Under the pieces are notes generated by a model. The model was given only the letters and a program-made list of their open reading frames with translations, was not told the DNA's origin and did not search any database. 64,000 bases of DNA from Membranipora membranacea (lineage: Eukaryota; Bryozoa; Gymnolaemata; Cheilostomatida; Membraniporidae). A program made the translations under genes and the position numbers. The stretch is taken from assembly GCA_914767715.1 (NCBI GenBank), contig OU612071.1, positions 27,403,681-27,467,680 of the forward strand. The letters are read 5' to 3'. The stretch's first letter is position 1. Each line of letters opens with the position of its first letter. Below, piece by piece: positions 57,170 through 64,000 of this stretch.

Positions 57170-59768
57170 TTAATGATGGACAAGTTGTCATTTTTAAGGC
57201 AGTTTGTCATACTTAGTCAGGCTACCATAATTGGTGATGTCCTTGTAGGAGTAGAGCTTGGATAAGACATACATGACTAATTAACAGCCCAGTAAAACTA
57301 ATTAATACAATCTTGGTCATGTCGAGTGATATTGTTTCCCAAAATTCTAGGTTGAGTGCAGCATTATACAATTCTCTTGGAGGAAGGGTATTGAGCTTCA
57401 CTTTCAGTGCCAGAAATAATATATTTTATATCTTCAGTTCTTCCTCATTATGTGATGTGACATGTTGTGAAATAATATTTCATATTTATTTATAGAGGAG
57501 AGAACTCAAATGATCTAGCAATGCAGTTTTGACATATAAACCCTAAATGGTGAGAATAGTTCAGACACTGCATCGACCCTACCTTGCCCAACATAGTTCA
57601 AAATGAAGAAACTCTGCTAACTTAAGCTTTAACTATTTTGATTTGGTATTCACGCTACAATGCCGGTCGATTGTAGTTATTATTTTTAATTTACATGACA
57701 CTTTTACAATTAGCACAGATTAAGCTATTAAGTTAGACGAGATTCCTAGTTGTTAGTCAGTATCTGTCAGTTCAAGTAGCACCTAAATACATGTAGCCAT
57801 TTTTTGGAATAGTTAATAATTAGCCAAGTGTTGCTCGCATTACTATCATACTGACCGTGAAACTGCTCAGAAAAGAATGATAGGTAGAAATAATAATAAT
57901 AATAATGGTATATAAACTTTATGCATTGTATAGCGGTGAACAGGCAGATGCTGCTGCTATAAGCCAGGAAACTAATAACTATAATCAGGATCCTAATACA
58001 TCCTTGATCGACTTGATATAAATGATGAAGGGGAGCGGACTAGCTCAAAGTTTCAGCAATGGTAAGTTTCTGTAAGATTTTTGACTTTACAAGCGATCAG
58101 TGCTATCGATTTGAGAAGAAACCGTACCTCCGTGTCACGTTGCATAATATCTCATACAATTATAAAACTCAGGCCAGTAAATCATTAGAATATGTTGCAG
58201 ATTAAACTGATTTGCCAACACCCTGTTGATACAGCACTTTTAACAGTTGATTTAGAACACTAGTTATAAGCTTGTACCAGTCTGTCAACCATTAAATTGC
58301 AGTGTTGACAATAGAAATCCTTGGAGCAAAGGGAAGTACATTATTCCATGGGCGTTTCTTGTATGAGCAGTCTCAGTTTGTCACCGATGCTCCAAAACGG
58401 GTTAGAAAATAAATGATTGCTGGGGGGGTTTTGTTGAAAAGTTAATACTTTGAAATATTAAATGTGCATCGCACACATTAAATTAGTTTTCCAACATAAA
58501 CTAATAATCGGTATTATTTTTTAATCTACAGTGTTGCGTACCTAGTAAGAGCACTTGAATTTCTTTTTACATAGGTGCTGACCACTTCATTAAGTACAAA
58601 AAGAGGCCTGCCACTACCTTCAGGAACATGTGAACATATGTCACACAATCTCCCTAAAACGAGCTATAAAAGCTAAAAAAAGCTCAAAAAATAATAATTC
58701 TCTTCATTCATATTTCTTTGCTTATCTCAATCAAATGACAATATTGTACAAGAAAATCTGTTATGCTCCAACTCATATATGCCAACAATTTTTTGCCCCA
58801 AAATATCACTGTAATATTTTATCACCAGCCTTTCATCTTGCCTTCAAATAGAGGCCTGTTTCATTTCGTGTAAATAATCAATAAAAGAATTTGTCATCAT
58901 CAAAAGATCAATTCGAAGGTGAGACGTCACTGAAGGCACAAACTACCCCCAAGAAGAAGCTGCAAAAAAGAACAACATGGGATGCTGAATTTGGCAACTG
59001 GAGATAACAGTGTCTAAGAAAAGTAAGAATCAAAAGAAGCAAAAGGTGTTGTGAGAGATAAAGCTGTGAACTTTTTATAGCTATATATATATAGTGTAAG
59101 TTGAAAAAAAAGGAATTCGTTATAAAATGTGCGACAATTTACTAGCACTATCTATCAAGTCCCATAGCAAAATGGCCTACAGACACCTCAAACAGTTTCT
59201 TGTTTAACCCTCAAGAACAAATTTACTGAGATTTATCTGACACTGTATTAAAAATCCAGGTTTTGGATCAAGGTACTTCAGGCACTGCAAACCATAATTT
59301 TCAAAAAAAAAAGATCAAGATTGCGACTGGCAACAGAGTTTACGGCAAGTTTGGTCCATGCTCTCATCCAGGTTGGAGACTCGATGAAAGCAGTGGCAGC
59401 ACTCTTTCGTATAATAAAGATTTTATATTTTAATCTTACAGTTATCAGGGCCAGGGCGAACGCTGACACTTCAGCCTCCCCTGTTAGCCCATTGTGTCAC
59501 CTTTAGCACATGTGAGGCCACGAACGCCTCTCGCCTTGTTTCGCCGGTTCGCCCAGAGGCTAGCCCAGCTCAAACACTTTTTGCTATGCACAAATGTCTA
59601 CATAAATGGAAACTAACAACTGAACAGGGTATGGTCTTCCTTTCTTTACTATCTGTCTGTCATCTAATTTTTCCAATCCAAGCCACAATAAATGACAATG
59701 GTGGACCCACTGCAGCTGACTTATTTATATTTCAAACTGGGAAGGCACACAACCCTACTCCGAACTAA
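57170..59768. other. Mostly non-coding; one weak exon candidate
   Basis: 58575-58629 reads GADHFIKYKKRPATTFRN between an ACATAG acceptor and a GTGAAC donor, which could be a small exon. (AAT)n occurs at 57886-57906. Nothing else is supported. Confidence 0.3.
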
Positions 59769-59845
59769 CAGTTACAACCAATCACACACAACTCCCTAAG
59801 ACAAAAATTTTGTCTTAGGGAGTTGTGTGTGATTGATTGTAACTG
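59769..59845. repeat. Near-perfect 77-bp palindrome
   Basis: CAATCACACACAACTCCCTA and AGACAAAA are mirrored by TTTTGTCT and TAGGGAGTTGTGTGTGATTG; outer GTTACAA/TTGTAAC also pair. Arms are about 37 bp with one or two mismatches and no loop. Confidence 0.85.
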
Positions 59846-60989
59846 ATCAATGAAAATTTCTTACACTCCAACCATGTGATATGAACAATTACTGTATTTT
59901 CTTGCACACAGCCCCATCTAAGACCAAAAAAGGCGAAGGAGCGTACACAGATTAAGCAGATTAAGCGACCATGCAGAATGGAAACAACGTCGATGCATAT
60001 TAATGGTTAAATATGGGAATTCAGTTCCACCGAGATCCATTTGCCGTCAAATCAGCACTATTTGGACATTGCTTGATCTTGATGGCTTGGCACTCTTCCG
60101 CTTCCACTAGCATTTCACTTCACATGGGCCTATCACCAGGGGTTTTTAAGGGATAATGAAGGACTTCAAAAGGGCTACCTTCATTTCAATGTATGTCCTT
60201 TTACTTGGGTCATGGTATGGCAGGCCTCTTTAGTTTCCAACAACTACTTAGCTACCCAGTAATTTATGTCACTGGAAGGAGTTATGGCCATCTTCAAGGT
60301 CCTTTTGAAATGCAAATAAATAAATAGTATGTGTGGGCTCTGTAATATTTTTAGAAAAAGAAGATTGTCATTAGAGAGTGAGATTGACTAAGTCTAAGAC
60401 TAAGACTAAGTATAAGTCAGTCTTAAAGTGCATTCACATTCCGTACCGCTGTAGGCTGTTAATGCTTCAACTTCACATTCACTCCCATCTTACATCAGCA
60501 GTGTATGACGGTTAATTGGAATGAGTACAGAGTAGTTTCAGTCACTAAATTAGATTATTTCCTAAGACTGATGCTCAACATATCCCAAGCCCGATAAACT
60601 TGCCCAGTTTTTTGGAACGACTTTAATCCAGAGCGGATTGAAACACAAACTGAAAAAAAAAATTATACAAATTTGATGATCAACCAACCCCGGAGGGTAA
60701 TGCAAATGTTTTATAACGCTTTCATGATAAAACAAGATTTTTTGCTATTACGCCAAACTCAATGAATTCTTGAATCATGCGTTAGGGCAAGTGAAGATCA
60801 GATGATGAGGGCGGGCACCTTCTAATTTTATTTGAAAACAAGAAAATGTATTTTTGGATGTGATTTTATCTGGTGCACGCTGTTTTTTGTAGTTGCTTTG
60901 TTATATGTTATAATTACCAGAAAAGCAGTAATTTGGTGATGGTGAGGGAATGCTGTGTTTATTTTCTTCATCTTACCCCCTTTCGGCAG
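59846..60989. other. No gene recognised
   Basis: AT-rich with a CTAAGACTAAGACTAAGTA patch near 60395. No supported coding sequence. Confidence 0.4.
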
Positions 60990-61164
60990 GTGATGCGAGG
61001 GGTAAATCACAGAGAGGGGCAAGCGCAGATTCAAGAATAAATAGTTTTTGGCCTTATGATTTTAGGAAAAGGAAGGTATCGTCATCTGAAAGTAGTGACA
61101 GTGAGTCGACCGAAGAAGACAGGAAAGAGAAAAGACAAAGAAAAGCCGAAAAAACAAAATCTGA
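60990..61164 (+). CDS. Candidate internal exon, Ser/acidic/Lys-rich
   Basis: Between CCCCCTTTCGGCAG and GTAAGT, open in one frame only: DARGKSQRGASADSRINSFW, then RKRKVSSSESSDSESTEEDR and KEKRQRKAEKTKSE. The SSSESSDSESTEEDR run has casein-kinase-like sites, and the flanking basic clusters look nuclear. Low-complexity segments like this occur in chromatin and splicing proteins. It ends in phase 2, which does not join directly to the next exon candidate (needs phase 1), so another exon is missing or the two are separate. Confidence 0.42.
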
Positions 61165-61963
61165 GTAAGTTTGAGTGTTAAATATCCATGACACTGTGGT
61201 CTCTTCTGCTGACCTTTTGACCTGTTAGCTACAAGGTTATCTTCTCTCTAATGTTGGGAGGGCAACTCTATTATTTCATAGAAATGCATTGTAGGATTGG
61301 GTACAATTAATGATGGTAGTCACATTCGCTTCAACATGGGTACGCTTGGTCTTCAAATATTGAAAAATAGTGATGTGTATCTACGTGTTTGGCAGCCTAA
61401 GGTTAACAAAAAGAAAAACTATCAGTAATGAGATCAATCCATTGCGAAAGGATAGTTCTATGAAAAACTAATCCTTTGGCGTATATCGAATGTGTACAGT
61501 TCTTTATATGAGCTAGAGAAGAATACAACATGTTTATAACTTGAGATTTGGGACTCGAGATGTTACAATCATGTACATGCTATTTGATGTTATGCTTTTT
61601 TATTGTGGGGATGCAAGAGACCCGGATGCGTGGAAATATACAAGATGTAAATTTCAGTTTAGATACATATTTTCTCACTGTTTTATTACTTCATTAGTTG
61701 TGAAAACCATTTTTAGCCCTGGCAACAAATAATATGTGCTAGGTTTTCATGCTAATTCTTTTAACACAAGTGATAGATATTCTGGTGGCATCATAGTCAA
61801 GTTCTATAATTGATATAAATTGTAAATTGCAATTCAGAGTCACTGTGTTTATCATAAATACTAGCATATCAAAAATAACTCCGAGGGACAAAAACTACAT
61901 GGACAAAACCTGGTAATTCAGAACCAACTTATTAAACAAGCAATTTGCTTTATTAATATTTAG

Positions 61964-62211
61964 TGTCCGATACACAAGTCTATCTTGAAATGATGATTAA
62001 GCTGGAGGAAATGGTGAATACAATGCGGCTGTCCAGGGCCATCCATCTTCTTGACAAGTTGAGGAGGTGTGTGTGTCGGTTTGAACAGATATACTATCTA
62101 CTTAGAACGGACAAACAGAAGTGCGAGGAGTTGAGTAAAGTGTGTAGAAATATGAATAATTCAGCACTGTTGGTGATTTTACATTTATTGGGAGTTATGC
62201 TGATTGAATGA
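61964..62211 (+). CDS. Candidate terminal exon, helical, unrecognised
   Basis: After TTAATATTTAG the frame reads SDTQVYLEMMIKLEEMVNTM, then RAIHLLDKLRRCVCRFEQIY and LLRTDKQKCEELSKVCRNMN, to a TGA at 62209. It is almost entirely amphipathic helix, like helical-bundle cofactor domains; following the charged exon upstream, it recalls the layout of HDGF/LEDGF-type chromatin proteins, but the specific residues do not convince me. The final hydrophobic stretch may be read-through past a real donor. Confidence 0.38.
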
Positions 62212-62419
62212 AGTTTGCATTTGGTTATTTCACTTACAAGGCAGATAATCGAGGTGATCTTGAGAATGTACTGAATGAAGTAACCTGTAAAAAAGATAAT
62301 ATATCAGGAAAATAACGTTGTGTTGTCACAGCACAAGTCATGAACATTTCATCATTCAGGTTGCAAATTGACATGAAAACTCATGTAAAATGTAGATTTC
62401 GAATTCGAAAAATGTCTGT

Positions 62420-62680
62420 TCTTCCGTGCACGGCAACCCTTGAGCAAAGTTCTGCTCCAGATGACTCAGCTGTAAATCAGTACTAGCCCATGGGCTGGGA
62501 AGGCACTCTGCATCAGACTGACATCCTATCAGGGGGAGTCCGGACTCCCTAAGCCACTTAGCGTCATTTAATCAGGGATAAGCTCCTGCCGTATACCCAG
62601 AATTTGGTCCTGACGACTTTACCTTTTCTCCCCCTTTTATCGCGCGCAGACAAAGCAGCTGAACTTGTGGTTGACAGTTT
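62420..62680 (+). mobile_element. Possible SINE or other short repeat
   Basis: The text GCAACCCTTGAGCAAAGTTC, then CTGACATCCTATCAGGGGGA, GTCCGGACTCCCTAAGCCAC and GGGATAAGCTCCTGCC resembles a short interspersed repeat that I associate with marine-invertebrate transcripts. No sharp ends or A/B boxes were confirmed. Confidence 0.35.
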
Positions 62681-63064
62681 GAAACTCCAACTGAAATTAG
62701 GTTAAGTTAAATTCGGTCCTTAACTTTGAAAATTCATGTTCCAAGATAGCTCTTATCTGTTACACAGGTAACCTTGACCTAGTGCTTCTTAATGAGAAGC
62801 AACACAACCCCTGCCATGCTGCGGAGATAACTTCATAGCTCGAGAAGTTCCCCTGACAACAGAATCGATATAACATGCCAAGTGCAAAAAAAAATGTAAC
62901 TTTTATTCAGGGAAGAGTTTTTGTTTTTGTTAGCTCTGTCGTACGTATCGTTGCAAGGACATGTGGGTGGGTTTTTTGGAGCATCATCAATAAAGTAAGG
63001 AGAAAATAGTTTCCCTGTACCCAAAAGTTAGTGAACGGTTTGATTTCAAGCCATGGCACAGGCC

Positions 63065-63195
63065 TAAGAGAACCTCTTTGCATCGCCGGAAATGGTAGTT
63101 TACAGAAATTTCAACGTAGGTAGGACTGCCTGCCAACTAAACCTTTACCGAAGGCAGCAAATCCGCTCAAGTGAAGAATCCAAAGCCAGAGGCAA
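63065..63195 (+). repeat. LINE family A, copy 2
   Basis: CATCGCCGGAAATGGTAGTT, TTTACAGAAAT, GGACTGCC and GGCAGCAAATCCGC match 12396-12520 in order and strand; about 75 per cent alike by eye. Confidence 0.65.
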
Positions 63196-63290
63196 ACTGC
63201 TCGGCCTCCACGCACAACAACTCTCTAGTTTACTGTAAGTTTGCAAGGAAAATCACCTTTCCCGTAATTTTCTGCAAGAAAAAAGCCTCG

Positions 63291-63506
63291 ATAGGATCAT
63301 AACCAAAGATTAACGCGACCTTTAATGATGAATATTCAGCCGTTAATATGAAGCACAAGGTAGCTAAAGGATGTTTGCAGGTGCCTAGGAATCCAGAGTT
63401 CATCCTGGGTGAAATTTGGGTTGACATAGACAATGGGAGAAAGAACAGGTACATTCTCATGGGAACCTCATACCAAATAGGCGTGCTTGATGCAGCTGAG
63501 CTGTAG
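63291..63506 (+). CDS. Possible NTR/netrin-like module fragment
   Basis: A 71-codon stop-free frame reads INATFNDEYSAVNMKHKVAK, then GEIWVDIDNGRKNRYILMGT and SYQIGVLD to a TAG. The run of beta-strands with a single Cys and NRYILMG near the end recalls netrin/TIMP-type (NTR) domains. The opposite strand is also open over 63565-63230. No splice sites could be assigned and the match is weak. Confidence 0.22.
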
Positions 63507-64000
63507 TGAGACTGTGGAGGCATGATGTTAACAGTGTTAGATAAACAATACGTTTGGAGTCGCAACCTATTATATGATACAGTGAGATTCTGATATAAAA
63601 TATTTCATGGCTCAGAAATAAATTGCAAGGATTCAACCTTTTGAGCCGATTGAAGCAAGAAGTACAAAATATATGGGGACTGCTTTAAATAGGAAGGATT
63701 AGCCATATCTTAGCGACGCCATGTTCCTCATCACACTAACACTTATTGCCTAAAAAACTGTTGAATCACTCTATAATCTGTTAATCGTTCAACATTGGTT
63801 CTAAAAAGAACCTAATCCCATTTGCAAGTCATGGATTGAGAGGTGAAGAAAATATTTGGGACAAGAAAATGCGGTCGGTGATGCTGCTTGCAAAAATGAT
63901 GATGTTGCCAAGAGATGGAGGGAGGATGTGCAACCTGACTTACTGAAGACATTTAGAGTTCATAGGACATGATGAAGTCTTATGTGAACAAGTGAATAAT
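63507..64000. other. No gene recognised
   Basis: AT-rich end of the window with no supported coding sequence or repeat. Confidence 0.4.

Overview
This window is nuclear DNA from an invertebrate animal. It is AT-rich. The real genes are split by GT-AG introns whose phases match from exon to exon, their products are animal-type secreted, membrane or ADP-ribosylation proteins, and the space between is packed with decayed animal transposons (LINEs, hAT elements, tRNA-derived SINEs, foldback MITEs). I see no operons, CRISPR arrays or bacterial signals. The phylum cannot be fixed from this sequence: sponge, cnidarian or mollusc would all fit short-chain collagen C4-like and secreted NHL-repeat proteins. 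All identifications come from reading motifs by eye; no database search was run.

Layout. 2.1-4.3 kb (minus): a five-exon gene for a 288-residue type II membrane protein with the conserved domain of short-chain collagen C4 but no collagen repeat. 5-13 kb: LINE and hAT fragments and two striking foldback repeats. 14.7-18.5 kb (plus): a TATA-driven gene for an NHL-repeat membrane protein (417 residues in my model), with two tandem repeat blocks in its 5' UTR. 19.2-22.1 kb (plus): the four 3' exons of a PARP-type ADP-ribosyltransferase in which the third triad position is Met instead of Glu. 24.0-29.2 kb (plus): an eight-exon, 657-residue secreted NHL-repeat mosaic protein with a Thr-rich linker and two tandem copies of an unfamiliar Cys module, each on a phase 1-1 exon.

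29-64 kb is dominated by mobile DNA. It holds LINE pieces at 33, 41, 44-47 and 53.5 kb, a P2X7-type C-terminal domain with an in-frame stop at 36.4-37.0 kb, and a possible SMYD-type 3' end at 38.5 kb. A 1.7-kb hAT element is nested inside a LINE reverse transcriptase at 45.3-47.0 kb with a clean 8-bp target duplication. A nearly whole two-ORF LINE lies at 47.46-52.0 kb (minus); its ORF1 is intact and starts with what looks like an RNase H1/viroplasmin hybrid-binding domain. A degraded DDE-type transposon copy follows at 52.6-53.3 kb. Several unassigned exons or ORFs lie at 54, 56.9, 61 and 62 kb.

How the genes relate. The two NHL genes look like diverged paralogues: same strand, signal-peptide first exon, phase 0 then phase 2 introns, one large propeller exon, Thr-rich segment. 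One ends in a membrane anchor and the other in extra extracellular modules. With the C4-like protein, three of the four well-supported host genes are predicted cell-surface or secreted. The fourth, the PARP, is intracellular. The most unusual item is the LINE ORF1 with its hybrid-binding-like N-terminus.
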